A stretch of 64,000 bases of DNA from a bacterium (lineage in GTDB: Bacteria; Zhuqueibacterota; Zhuqueibacteria; Residuimicrobiales; Oceaniaggregativiventaceae). The number at the start of each line of letters is the position of its first letter. Position 1 is the stretch's first letter. Positions 8,108 to 16,240 of this stretch are shown piece after piece. Both the position numbers and the translations under genes were made by a program. The notes under the pieces are model-generated. The model was given only the letters and a program-made list of their open reading frames with translations. It ran no database searches and was not told the origin of the DNA. The DNA is taken from the NCBI GenBank assembly GCA_029565675.1, contig JAKQNP010000002.1:434001-498000 (forward strand), read 5' to 3'.

Positions 8108-8818
8108 CTAGTGGTCCTTGAACGGATCCCACACTTTCCAGACATTGCCGACCAGATCGGGACCCGGTTTCAGAACTTTCTTGCCGGGTTCCCAGCCGGC
8201 GGGACAGACCTCGGCGCCTTTTTTCGAGCGCACATGCTGGTAAGCCTGAATCTGACGGATGGACTCGCTGAATTTTCGGCCGACCGGGGGCGTCAACACT
8301 TCCATGGCTTGAATAACGCCGTCAGGATCGATGATGAATCGGCCGCGGAGTTCGACTCCGGCGTTTTCATCATAGACGCCGAACAGCTTGCCGACATTGC
8401 CGGCGCCGTCGGAGGCCATATGGAAAGGGATGTCTTTTTTGACCATCTTGGACAATTCATTGTCGTTCCAAACTTTGTGCACGAACTGGCTGTCCACGCT
8501 GACCGAAATCACTTCAACACCGAGTTTTTGCAAAGTATCGTATTGTGCAGCGACCGCTGACACTTCAGTCGCTCAGACAAAGGTGAAATCGCCCGGATAG
8601 AAACAGAGCAAGACCCACTTGCCCGCGAAATCGGAAAGCTTGACTCGGGTAAAGCCGCCGCGATAATAAGCCGGCGCATCGAAATCAGGGGCTTTGGTGC
8701 CCACTCTTGCCACTGACATCTTGATCTCCTTTGCTTGGGGTTCTGTGGTCTTTTTCTCAGGCGTTTCTGGTGCCGTCGCGCCAGTCGGACGCGCGCATCC
8801 GGCATTTTCATCTGCCAT
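8108..8818 (-). CDS. Selenocysteine-containing 2-Cys-type peroxiredoxin (AhpC/TSA), UGA at 8573-8575 read as Sec
   Basis: Reduces hydrogen peroxide and organic hydroperoxides through a peroxidatic residue. Two minus-strand frames separated only by one TGA make a full peroxiredoxin: upstream [15 protein letters not shown] and [10 protein letters not shown], then UGA, then [20 protein letters not shown]. In AhpC-like proteins the residue after FTFV is the peroxidatic Cys, so UGA falls exactly on the catalytic position (residue 82, or 49 from the internal start). The resolving Cys is present ([13 protein letters not shown], residue 205). A SECIS-like hairpin follows the UGA. Two starts are possible: ATG 8818 after AGGAGGGG, or ATG 8719 ([13 protein letters not shown]) after AAAGGAG; the latter matches normal AhpC length (about 203 residues). 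An ordinary stop would leave an inactive 81-residue stub. Confidence 0.9.
8545..8575 (-). promoter_or_regulatory. Bacterial SECIS element with its UGA codon
   Basis: Starting 10 bases after the UGA, the mRNA folds as GUG, one unpaired U, CAGC, loop GGUC, GCUG, CAC. This is the arrangement of the E. coli fdhF SECIS recognised by SelB: a lower 3-bp helix, a bulged U, a short upper helix and a GGUC apical loop. The loop lies 18-21 bases after the UGA here and 19-22 in fdhF. Compared by hand from memory of fdhF. Confidence 0.85.
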
Positions 8819-9142
8819 AATTCCCCTCCTGTACTTGATTAACGCAGATCGTATCTATACAATTACTGATATTTGTTGATTAAAGATACAAACTATTCGT
8901 ATACAAAACAATCAAAAAAGCGCACTCCCAAACTCCTGCGTTTCCTGTTTTGCCAGACAAAGTGCCGAATTTATCGCGCACAATCCGAAGGAAATTTTCT
9001 GCATGCAGGAAACCGCGCGGAGTGAGGGGGCGTTTTGCCGACTCGCCGCATCCCCCGCTGAAGGGTATCGAGTCGTGTTGTGCGACGCGGAAAAACCCGC
9101 AACAATCCGATTGTCATGTTAACCGGCGATGAGGAAATGCCT
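8819..9142. other. Intergenic: AT-rich promoter zone and a GC-rich block
   Basis: 8840-8930 is AT-rich and lies upstream of the peroxiredoxin gene, so it probably holds its promoter; I see no certain -35/-10 pair or regulator box. 8978-9105 is GC-rich with short inverted repeats (GGGGG at about 9027 against CCCCC at about 9053) and encodes nothing recognisable. Confidence 0.5.
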
Positions 9143-9769
9143 TTACGGTCCCACCGCGTTATTCGAGTCGGGACACTCTTCGCCGCCGGCTGTGACAGCG
9201 AGCACGTCGATGCATTCCTCGTATTCGACAACGGCGACGATTTTCAACCTGACATCTGCGGCGATTCGCTCGCCTGCCGGATCGCTGTCGCCGGACAGGA
9301 TCAGTTCGTAATCGAACGGGTCATCGCGTTCGAGATAGCCGGAGATCTTGCTTTTGATCTTGTTGATGCCTCTGTCGAGCAAGAAGCTTACCGGGCTGAA
9401 CGGGTTTTGGATTCCCAGCTTGCCGGTCAATTGCACCGAATAATCTTTGAAAATCTGCTCTTTGCCGGAGCCGAGGTCGTTGACCGCCGCGGTCAGTTTG
9501 AGATAGTCGGCCTGGTTGCCTTCCCTCATGGTGACGCTGATGGCAATGGTTTGTATCCGAACGTCGGTGATGTTGGCCTCTTTCGAAATATCGGCTGCCG
9601 CGAGCACATCTTCCCGCGAGACCACCCGGCCTATCTCGAAGGGACCGGTGTGATCGATGCTGAAAGTTTTCATTTCATTGAGATCGAGAACAAATTTGAA
9701 CAGCCGTTTTTCGCAGCTGGTGTTGAGGATCGCCAGCAGGGACAGGATTACGAGGATTCTCTTGGACAT
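9143..9769 (-). CDS. Predicted lipoprotein of unknown function
   Basis: About 208 residues. MSKRILVILSLLAILNTSCEK is a lipoprotein-type signal with Cys at the end, so the mature protein should be membrane-anchored. The rest (for example TFSIDHTGPFEIG, VSREDVLAAADISKE, DYLKLTAAVNDLGSG) resembles nothing I can name; it has mixed beta/alpha character. The ATG at 9769 is preferred to the one nine bases upstream because AGGAG abuts the upstream ATG directly but sits nine bases from this one. It follows the outer-membrane gene at 9788, probably in one transcript. Confidence 0.75.
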   Translation of the reverse strand: MSKRILVILSLLAILNTSCEKRLFKFVLDLNEMKTFSIDHTGPFEIGRVVSREDVLAAADISKEANITDVRIQTIAISVTMREGNQADYLKLTAAVNDLGSGKEQIFKDYSVQLTGKLGIQNPFSPVSFLLDRGINKIKSKISGYLERDDPFDYELILSGDSDPAGERIAADVRLKIVAVVEYEECIDVLAVTAGGEECPDSNNAVGP

Positions 9770-9787
9770 GGTCTGCATCTCCTGTAG

Positions 9788-10678
9788 TTAAAAGCCGGCG
9801 CCGATGCCGATGGCCAGAACATTTTGGTTGGCGATGTTGTAATCCGCGTGCAATTTCACCGGCCCGAGATTGAGTCCCAGCCCAACAGTGAAGCGGATTG
9901 AATTTTGTCCTTCCAGTGCAAAAGAGATCTTTTCGCTTTCAGGGTCGCCTTCAGCTGTATACTCGATATCCAGGTTGGACGATTCATGACCGAGGCCGCC
10001 GTACAGGGTCAGCACACCGCGGGTCCTGCTGGCCTGGGCGGAGATCAGGGTGGTGTTTGCTTCGACAATGTCGCCGATCTCGAAGTTTTGCTGATAAAAT
10101 CCGACCGCGAGATCGAAGGGTAAGGAGGCCAGGTATTGGCTGATGCTGTGTCGGACTCCCCAGCCGAAAAGCTGCAATTGTCCCCAATTCTCTCCCAAAT
10201 CTAAATCCATATAGCGCAGGAGCGCTTCGGTGCCAAGGAGGGATCCGATGCTGACCTGCGGCACCGCAACCGGCACCATCTTGACATCAAAGCCTGGTGG
10301 AAACAGATAGGCTGTGCCGCCGACGCCTTCGATCGCCACGCTTTCGGACTTGCCGAAAATGGTGGGCGCCTCGGCCGTGGCGGGAGGATAAAACAATTCC
10401 TCAGTCGAAGCCGTGAAGGTTTTCTGATCCTCCGCGACAAACGCGGTCATGGTAACCATGCCAGCATAGATCGACAGCCCGGCTTTTTTTACCTTGGCGT
10501 GATGGAAAAATCCGCTGTTCATATCCGCGCCGAACGCATCGGCCATCGGCTGCAAATAGCCCTGGCCATTTTCCGAGGTGTACTTGGAAAGTGTGTCCTG
10601 GATTTTTTGCGCGTGAACGAGGGTACCGCTCATGAGCAAACAAACAGCGGCAAGGATGAATCTGTGCAATCGATGCAT
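9788..10678 (-). CDS. Outer-membrane beta-barrel protein, DUF6588-like
   Basis: 296 residues with a signal peptide (MHRLHRFILAAVCLLMSGTLVHA, then QK). The opening YLQPMADAFGADMNSGFFHH resembles the start of DUF6588 proteins of Bacteroidetes-like bacteria. The middle has a Gly-rich FPPGFDVKMVPVAVPQ segment and the C-terminal third is alternating beta-strands ending in IGIGAGF with a terminal Phe, as in outer-membrane barrels. The lipoprotein gene starts within 20 bases downstream, suggesting an operon and perhaps a shared envelope role. The DUF name is from recall; the beta-barrel call is more secure. Confidence 0.68.
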   Translation of the reverse strand: MHRLHRFILAAVCLLMSGTLVHAQKIQDTLSKYTSENGQGYLQPMADAFGADMNSGFFHHAKVKKAGLSIYAGMVTMTAFVAEDQKTFTASTEELFYPPATAEAPTIFGKSESVAIEGVGGTAYLFPPGFDVKMVPVAVPQVSIGSLLGTEALLRYMDLDLGENWGQLQLFGWGVRHSISQYLASLPFDLAVGFYQQNFEIGDIVEANTTLISAQASRTRGVLTLYGGLGHESSNLDIEYTAEGDPESEKISFALEGQNSIRFTVGLGLNLGPVKLHADYNIANQNVLAIGIGAGF

Positions 10679-11076
10679 CGCTTGTCCTCATCAATTTTGG
10701 TTCTGAATTTCTGCGCCTCGAGCTGTTGCATCTGCCGGTGAAGACCACATCTTTTGCCGCAAGGTGCAGCGATGAACTGCTGGAACAACTCTGCTGGTTG
10801 GAATAAAAGGGAAAGCGGGCTACAATCACCCGCGTCGAAGAATCATACTGATAATATACCATTCACACCTAACGTAAAGCAAGCGCTATTTATGTGAAGA
10901 AGAATATCGCGCTTGATTTCGATGCAGAATGTAGGTAACTTTTTGTGGTCCAAAAAACGCGGCAAGCGAAAATTACGGGTTGCTCAAGTCCGCCGGTGTG
11001 GTTTTTTTACTTGTCAGCCCAACTCTGTTCTGCAATTCCGGCAAATTTATCAGCTTTTACAAGAGAGGGTGGCAAA
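10679..11076. other. Divergent intergenic region
   Basis: 398 bases between the outer-membrane gene (minus) and the PfkB kinase (plus). The AT-rich part around 10840-10940 probably holds promoters for both. No ORF with a ribosome binding site and no clear RNA structure is visible. Confidence 0.5.
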
Positions 11077-12156
11077 ATGCGATTGAAATCTGCACAAGAG
11101 TGTCAAGTCGGCCTGCTGGTGCCGACCAGCATGGGCATCCGCATGACCCCAATCGACCGGCAAGCGGTGCATGTGAGCAAGAGTTTCATCATGCAGGCGA
11201 CCAGCGCCGAATCCAATGTCGCCAGCGTCTGTTCCTATCTGGGACTGCCGGTCAAGGTGTTGACCAAATTCGTGCAGGACAGCCCGATTTCGCGTTTCAT
11301 CCGCGACGATCTGGCCGGCCGGCATTTGACCTATGAGGGCAAAGAAGTGGCTCAGGGCGGGCCGTGGGGATACCGCCATCAGATCAATTTCGCCGACAGC
11401 GGTTGCGGCGTGCGCGGACCGCGGGTCTACAACGATCGCGCCGGCGAAGTGGGACGCACCCTCAGCGCGGCGGATTTCGATCTCGAGCGAATTTTCAACC
11501 GCGAAGGCGTGCGGCTGGTTCACCTTTCGGGTTTGATCGCGGCGCTGTCGCCGCAAACCAGCGCCTTTTGCCTCGAACTGGCCCGCGCCGCCCAAAAATA
11601 CGGGACCTGCATCTCGTTCGATCTCAACTATCGTGCCTCGTTCTGGAAAAATCGCGAGTCTGAACTGGCGAGTGTTTTCCAGGAGATCGCGCAGCTCAGC
11701 GATGTTCTGGTCGGCAATGAAGAAGACTTTCAACTCTGTCTGGGCATTCGGGGTCCGGAAGCTGGCGGCAAGGAGCTCAAAGCCAAAATCGACGGGTTCA
11801 AGTCGATGATCGAGCAGGTGCGGCAGACCTATTCCCATACCTCAGTCTTTGCCACCACGTTGCGCCAGGTGGTCGATGCCGACACCCACCTGTGGGGCGC
11901 CATACTGGCCGCGGATTCCGGGTGGCAGGTCGTCGAGCCGCGTGCAATCAAGGTGCTCGACCGCATAGGCGGCGGCGACGGCTTTGTCGGCGGTTTGCTC
12001 TATGCCTTGCTCAAAGAGTGGGAAATGGAAAAATGGATTCAGTTCGGCTGGGCATGTGGGGCGCTGGCGACCAGCTACCTCACCGATTATGTGCAGCCCG
12101 CCGACGAGGAGGAGGTGTGGAGCGTTTGGCACGGCAATGCCCGGGTCAAACGGTGA
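11077..12156 (+). CDS. PfkB-family sugar kinase, 2-dehydro-3-deoxygluconokinase-like
   Basis: 359 residues from the ATG at 11077, which has GAGAGGGTGG upstream; the frame stays open for 44 more codons but without a ribosome site. Features of ribokinase/PfkB enzymes: an N-terminal region ending in SAESNVASVCSYLGLPVKVL, CISFDLNYRASFW and LVGNEEDFQLCLGI in the middle, and the C-terminal anion-hole/catalytic-base motif DRIGGGDGFVGGLLYAL. FDLNYR plus NEEDF is typical of KdgK-type kinases that phosphorylate 2-keto-3-deoxygluconate. There are no uronate genes nearby, so the substrate is inferred from sequence type only. Confidence 0.8.
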   Translation: MRLKSAQECQVGLLVPTSMGIRMTPIDRQAVHVSKSFIMQATSAESNVASVCSYLGLPVKVLTKFVQDSPISRFIRDDLAGRHLTYEGKEVAQGGPWGYRHQINFADSGCGVRGPRVYNDRAGEVGRTLSAADFDLERIFNREGVRLVHLSGLIAALSPQTSAFCLELARAAQKYGTCISFDLNYRASFWKNRESELASVFQEIAQLSDVLVGNEEDFQLCLGIRGPEAGGKELKAKIDGFKSMIEQVRQTYSHTSVFATTLRQVVDADTHLWGAILAADSGWQVVEPRAIKVLDRIGGGDGFVGGLLYALLKEWEMEKWIQFGWACGALATSYLTDYVQPADEEEVWSVWHGNARVKR

Positions 12157-12344
12157 ATGCTCCGCGTCTGCAGACAATCATCGGATCTGCAAGGTGCAAG
12201 GTTTTCACATTCGGCGTTATAGGCTTATCGGTGTTGCTTATCATCGGGTGATCCTGCCGATTGGCTGCAGCAGCGCGCAGCTTTGATCATTCGGTTTTAT
12301 CAGCATAAATAATGGGGCGCGGATCAGATAAGTTCGATTGATGC

Positions 12345-13196
12345 TCAGGGTTGTTCCAGGGGATAACGCGCATCGATCAGAGGGGCATCCTCATCGCTGA
12401 ACAGGCGGAAGAGAAGGGTATCGCAAAGAGCCTTGCGCAGGTCGACGGATTTGCCATCGATGAATGCGGTCGACTGGATCAGCCGCACACCGTGGCTGTA
12501 ATCGACATAGCAATGGGTGTGGCCGCAATAGAGCGGCTGGATGATAGAGCGATCGGGGCGTCGCCAGCCGTAGATCGCCACCCGATCCGGTACCGCGCTG
12601 CTGTCGATGCGGCTGCAGAGGACAATATCTTTTTTCAAGCCGCTGGTCAGGATGCCGGGCTGTGCCTGATGCCTCGCTTCGATATCTTGCTGGTGGGCGC
12701 GGAATCGCTCCGCCTGTTCGTTGCAGTCGCCCTCAGGCGCATAAGTCACCGGTTCGATGCGCAGTCGGGCGGCGGCGTCGATCCAGTCGACGATGCACGG
12801 CGTAGGCAGCAGCAGGTTCCACTGGTCGGCCAGGCGCTGGGCGGTTTCGGGCCGCATCGGCAGGCGACAAAAAGCGCTGTCCGTGCCCACGGAGAGATAG
12901 TCCGGAAGTACGGCGATGCAGATGCGATGGCGCACGCTGTCGCTGTCGACCACCTCAACCTCGATTTCAACGGGCCGGCGAAGAAAATCGGGCAGATTTC
13001 CTGAGGCCAGTTGGTGCAAAATCTCTTTTTCCCGCTCATCCGGGCTCTGCTTTTCCATGCGCAGCAGAACCTGTTCGGCTGCGGGGGATGCAAGCGGCCG
13101 CGCTGGGATGGCTAAAGGGGGAAAAGACCCATCGCGGTCGACAGCGCAACAGAGAAAGCCTAAAAAGGGGATAACAAGAGCCGCACTCGGTTTCAA
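12345..13196 (-). CDS. Conserved hypothetical exported protein, TTG start
   Basis: About 283 residues. No ATG lies at the N-terminus; the TTG at 13196 overlaps the stop of the upstream gene (TTGA) and has AGGAG nine bases before it. The N-terminus KPSAALVIPFLGFLCCAVDRDG is a hydrophobic leader ending in Cys, suggesting a lipoprotein. Conserved-looking segments are LTSGLKKDIVLCSRI, VAIYGWRRPDRSIIQPLYCG and CYVDYSHGVRLIQ; I recall such segments from uncharacterised secreted proteins but cannot assign a function. Co-transcribed with the membrane protein upstream. Confidence 0.75.
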   Translation of the reverse strand: MKPSAALVIPFLGFLCCAVDRDGSFPPLAIPARPLASPAAEQVLLRMEKQSPDEREKEILHQLASGNLPDFLRRPVEIEVEVVDSDSVRHRICIAVLPDYLSVGTDSAFCRLPMRPETAQRLADQWNLLLPTPCIVDWIDAAARLRIEPVTYAPEGDCNEQAERFRAHQQDIEARHQAQPGILTSGLKKDIVLCSRIDSSAVPDRVAIYGWRRPDRSIIQPLYCGHTHCYVDYSHGVRLIQSTAFIDGKSVDLRKALCDTLLFRLFSDEDAPLIDARYPLEQP

Positions 13197-13636
13197 TTTA
13201 ATTTTCTCCTGGGATCGTTTGGATCTGGATCGGAGCAAAGCACGAGAGCGGCAGTCGCATCGCCCAGCCAGGCGGCGGGCAAAAAAAGCAAGATGCCGGC
13301 AAGGATGAACCAGGCGGGATGCGGAATCAACAACAGATTGACGATGCCGGCCAGCATGAGCGCCATGCCGGCGGTCAGGGCATGGGCGGTTCGCTTTGCC
13401 GGCGCCAATAGCGAGGCGAGAAATCCGCCGCTGAAACTGCCCAGCAGCCACGCCGCCAGGACCGACAGCAGCGCGGGCAAGGGGACAAAATGCATGACCT
13501 GCTTCAACGACGCCGGATCGATGAACTCGACTTCCTCGCTCAGGGGGAAAAGCGAATGGCCGATCGACTCGATTGCCATGATCATCACCAATCCGACGAG
13601 CACGCCTGACATGACGGCGATCGCACTTTTGGACAT
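13193..13636 (-). CDS. Small integral membrane protein of unknown function
   Basis: 147 residues with about four hydrophobic helices: an N-terminal one (AVMSGVLVGLVMIMAIESIG), then VPLPALLSVLAAWLLGSFSG, ALTAGMALMLAGIVNLLLIP and WFILAGILLFLPAAWLG. EEVEFIDPASLKQVMHFVP forms a loop after helix one. It has the layout of small uncharacterised four-helix membrane proteins. An AGGAGGGCC stretch precedes the ATG. Its stop overlaps the TTG start of the downstream lipoprotein-like gene, so the two are translationally coupled. Confidence 0.75.
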   Translation of the reverse strand: MSKSAIAVMSGVLVGLVMIMAIESIGHSLFPLSEEVEFIDPASLKQVMHFVPLPALLSVLAAWLLGSFSGGFLASLLAPAKRTAHALTAGMALMLAGIVNLLLIPHPAWFILAGILLFLPAAWLGDATAALVLCSDPDPNDPRRKLN

Positions 13637-13796
13637 GATGGCCCTCCTGCCGATGCTTCTCTAATCACAATAACAGATTAACCGGTCGATTCAATTCCAC
13701 TGTTTTTTGCGTTGGTCAACCGCATGCCCGACAACTCCAGACGGCAATTGTCTGTTTTTTTTAGTACTTTTGGGCGGGTCAGGAAAATCGAGCGGT

Positions 13797-14879
13797 TCAT
13801 CGATGCAGCAATTTCTTTGGCACATAGAGGGGTGCAAGACAGGGCGTACGGCGTATCAATCCGCTCAGCAACAGCGACAGCGCGATACAGAGGATAAAAG
13901 AGAGCCATGACGCCAGCTGCATCGGTGTCTGAAAAGGTGCTTTCTGCAGGGTCGACAGGCTCAGCTGGTAGAAAAACACATGAAAGATAAACAAATAGAG
14001 AGATTTTGCGCCGATAAATGATAGAGATGAACAGAAAATCCTGCTTTTTTGCAGTAGAAAGGCAAATGAAAGCGTCAGGTAGATACCGGATAGGGCGGCG
14101 ACGGTTGCAATCAGGGCTGGACTATAAAGCCGCATGTTCAAGTCGACACGCGGTCGGCTGAAAATTTGTGCGAGGCTGAACGACAGGATAGCCAACAGCA
14201 AACCATATCGCTGCGGTTTAAAGGAAACCATCTGCTCGTGCAGCGTGAATCCCAAAAGAAAATAGATCGCGCTGATCAACAACAGATTCATGCTGAACGG
14301 CAATCCGGAGACAAACATTTCATTGCCGCCGATGTCAAATGAAACGGTGCCGACCGCCCGCAGCAGCAGAGGACCGATGAGCAGGAAGAAGGCAAGATTG
14401 GCCATTTTGGCCAGGATTGGCTGCTTGCTATAATTTACAGTGCGGATATACGCCCAGCAAAAGATGAACAACAGCCACAGGTGCGGCAAAAACCAGAGCG
14501 GAGCCCATCGCCACGGCAGCATGGGACCGGTTGCATAGAGGATCCCCTTGATCATCCCCGGCAGCAGCGAATAATCTAGCATTGCTTGAATTGCGACAAC
14601 AAAGAGAAAGGTGCTGAAATACGGTTTCAGCAGGGCATCGCTTTTGCCGAAAAGTGTGGTTTTGATATCTCGCGTGCTGTTGAAAAAAATTCCCGAGAGG
14701 AAGAAAAAGAAAGGCAAACGGAAAGTACCCAGGATGCGATTCAACTCGGGCGTGCTGCGCACCGCGTCTGTGTGCCCGGCAACCACCAGGAGGATACTGA
14801 TACCTTTGGCTATATCGATAAGCTGCACTCTGGGCAGCGACTGGTTGGGGTCGGACCAAGGTTGATGTTTGTAATACAT
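13797..14879 (-). CDS. Membrane acyltransferase (acyltransferase 3/OafA-NolL type)
   Basis: 360 residues with about ten hydrophobic helices. The N-terminal helix IDIAKGISILLVVAGHTDA contains the His-based motif of acyltransferase-3 proteins, followed by FRLPFFFFLSGIFFN, the second conserved element. These enzymes move acetyl or other acyl groups onto sugars of polysaccharides or glycolipids across the inner membrane. No polysaccharide genes are adjacent, so the acceptor is unknown. The gene stands alone between two minus-strand genes. Confidence 0.85.
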   Translation of the reverse strand: MYYKHQPWSDPNQSLPRVQLIDIAKGISILLVVAGHTDAVRSTPELNRILGTFRLPFFFFLSGIFFNSTRDIKTTLFGKSDALLKPYFSTFLFVVAIQAMLDYSLLPGMIKGILYATGPMLPWRWAPLWFLPHLWLLFIFCWAYIRTVNYSKQPILAKMANLAFFLLIGPLLLRAVGTVSFDIGGNEMFVSGLPFSMNLLLISAIYFLLGFTLHEQMVSFKPQRYGLLLAILSFSLAQIFSRPRVDLNMRLYSPALIATVAALSGIYLTLSFAFLLQKSRIFCSSLSFIGAKSLYLFIFHVFFYQLSLSTLQKAPFQTPMQLASWLSFILCIALSLLLSGLIRRTPCLAPLYVPKKLLHR

Positions 14880-15052
14880 AGGGTTAGCTTAAAAAAACCT
14901 GCAAAAATTGTTCTTAGCGGGCAATTTTAGGCCTTTAAAAAGGTTCGTAACGGTCTGTTCAGCAGCACCTGAAATGAAAAATTCTTTAGGCAGATGTTGT
15001 GCTGGCGATCGACGAATCAGAATGGATTGAGAGCTGGATTGGGGTCGGACCC

Positions 15053-15925
15053 CTAAAAGATCTCGGCCAGCACCGGCATGTGATCCGATGGGAATCGGCC
15101 GTCGAACGTGTCGGACAGCGTGGCGTGCGCGCGCACCCGCACCCCGTTTTTGACAAATATATAATCGATCGGATAGGCCATCACGTGCGTCCATTGCCAT
15201 TGTGTGAACGTTCCCCGCGGCCCGTGATGGGGCTGTTCGGACAAGTTCTGGGAATCGAGCAAACGGCTTTGCGGATCATTTTCCAGACCAGCGAGCAGCC
15301 GCTGAATCGGCGCATCATCCGGCGCAGAGTTGAAATCGCCTGTCAGCACCACCATGTGGTTGCCAGCCAGGTCATTGACTTTTTGCAGCAGCAAGACGGC
15401 GCTGTTTTCCCGCGCCTGTTTGCCCACATGATCGAAATGGGTGTTGAAATGGAAAAATCTTTTGCCTGTGACCCTGTCTTTGAACTGTGCCCAGGTCACC
15501 ACCCTTCTGCAGGCCGCATCCCATCCCAGGCTGGGCTGATCCGGCGTCTCCGATAACCAAAATGTCCCGTGGTCGGCGACGGCAAAGCGGTCGCGCAGGT
15601 AAAATATCGCCATGAATTCTCCGGCTTGCTTGCCGTCGTCGCGCGCCACGCCGATCCAGCCATAGTCGGGCAGTCTGTCGGCCAGGTCGTTCACCTGGTC
15701 GATCAGGGCTTCCTGCAGACCGATGAGATCGGCGCGGTGAAAGCGGATCATGCTGGCAGCAGGATCCTTGCGGTGCGGCCAGCTGTTTTCAGCGTCGCTT
15801 TCGACGTTGACGCGAATGTTGAAGGTCATGACACGAACGGGCAATTCTGATTTTTTTACCCGGGTGCAAGAGAGCATGAGCCCTGCAACCGACAGGAGGA
15901 TCAGCAGCAAAAAGCGGCGATTCAT
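15053..15925 (-). CDS. Endonuclease/exonuclease/phosphatase-family lipoprotein
   Basis: 290 residues. MNRRFLLLILLSVAGLMLSC is a lipoprotein signal (lipobox LMLSC). The mature part has the EEP fold motifs in order: VMTFNIRVNVE (metal-binding Asn), IGLQEALIDQV (metal-binding Glu), FFHFNTHFDHVG, VVLTGDFNSAPDDAPI (Asp/Asn active site), PIDYIFV and FPSDHMPVLAEI (catalytic Asp-His). Members hydrolyse phosphodiesters or phosphomonoesters, and lipoprotein versions of this subfamily are envelope-located; the substrate is not visible. All catalytic residues are intact. AGGAGAACAAG precedes the ATG. Confidence 0.88.
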   Translation of the reverse strand: MNRRFLLLILLSVAGLMLSCTRVKKSELPVRVMTFNIRVNVESDAENSWPHRKDPAASMIRFHRADLIGLQEALIDQVNDLADRLPDYGWIGVARDDGKQAGEFMAIFYLRDRFAVADHGTFWLSETPDQPSLGWDAACRRVVTWAQFKDRVTGKRFFHFNTHFDHVGKQARENSAVLLLQKVNDLAGNHMVVLTGDFNSAPDDAPIQRLLAGLENDPQSRLLDSQNLSEQPHHGPRGTFTQWQWTHVMAYPIDYIFVKNGVRVRAHATLSDTFDGRFPSDHMPVLAEIF

Positions 15926-16240
15926 CTTGTTCTCCTATTAATTCATTTGACAGACAGAGGCGTTCCCAGATAACCATACAAATAAAAATTGTGCAATGCA
16001 AGGAAAGAGTCGGCTGTGCACTGGCCGGGTTTCGCTTCAACCGCACAGACTCTCTTTTTTCTCGAGCTGTTCTTGGATTTTTTTTGGATTTTTCGATCTT
16101 TTTTCGTATGCATAGCAGGGTCAGCGGTGTCCCGTCTGACGTCTGGGGACTGCTGATTGCAGGATAGATGTTTCCTTTTGGATTTTTGAAACCGGTGTCG
16201 CGTTGTCGGACCGGACACTGATCATCGGATTGGAGAGGGA
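15926..16240. other. Intergenic region with T-rich tract
   Basis: 315 bases between the EEP lipoprotein (minus) and rapA (plus). 16050-16110 is a low-complexity stretch with repeated GGATTTTT-like units. No ORF of merit. Confidence 0.45.

Noticed and set aside
8573-8575. The in-frame TGA as a pseudogene stop or sequencing error
   Set aside because: It falls exactly on the peroxidatic Cys, the rest of the gene is intact, and an fdhF-like SECIS hairpin follows at the right distance.
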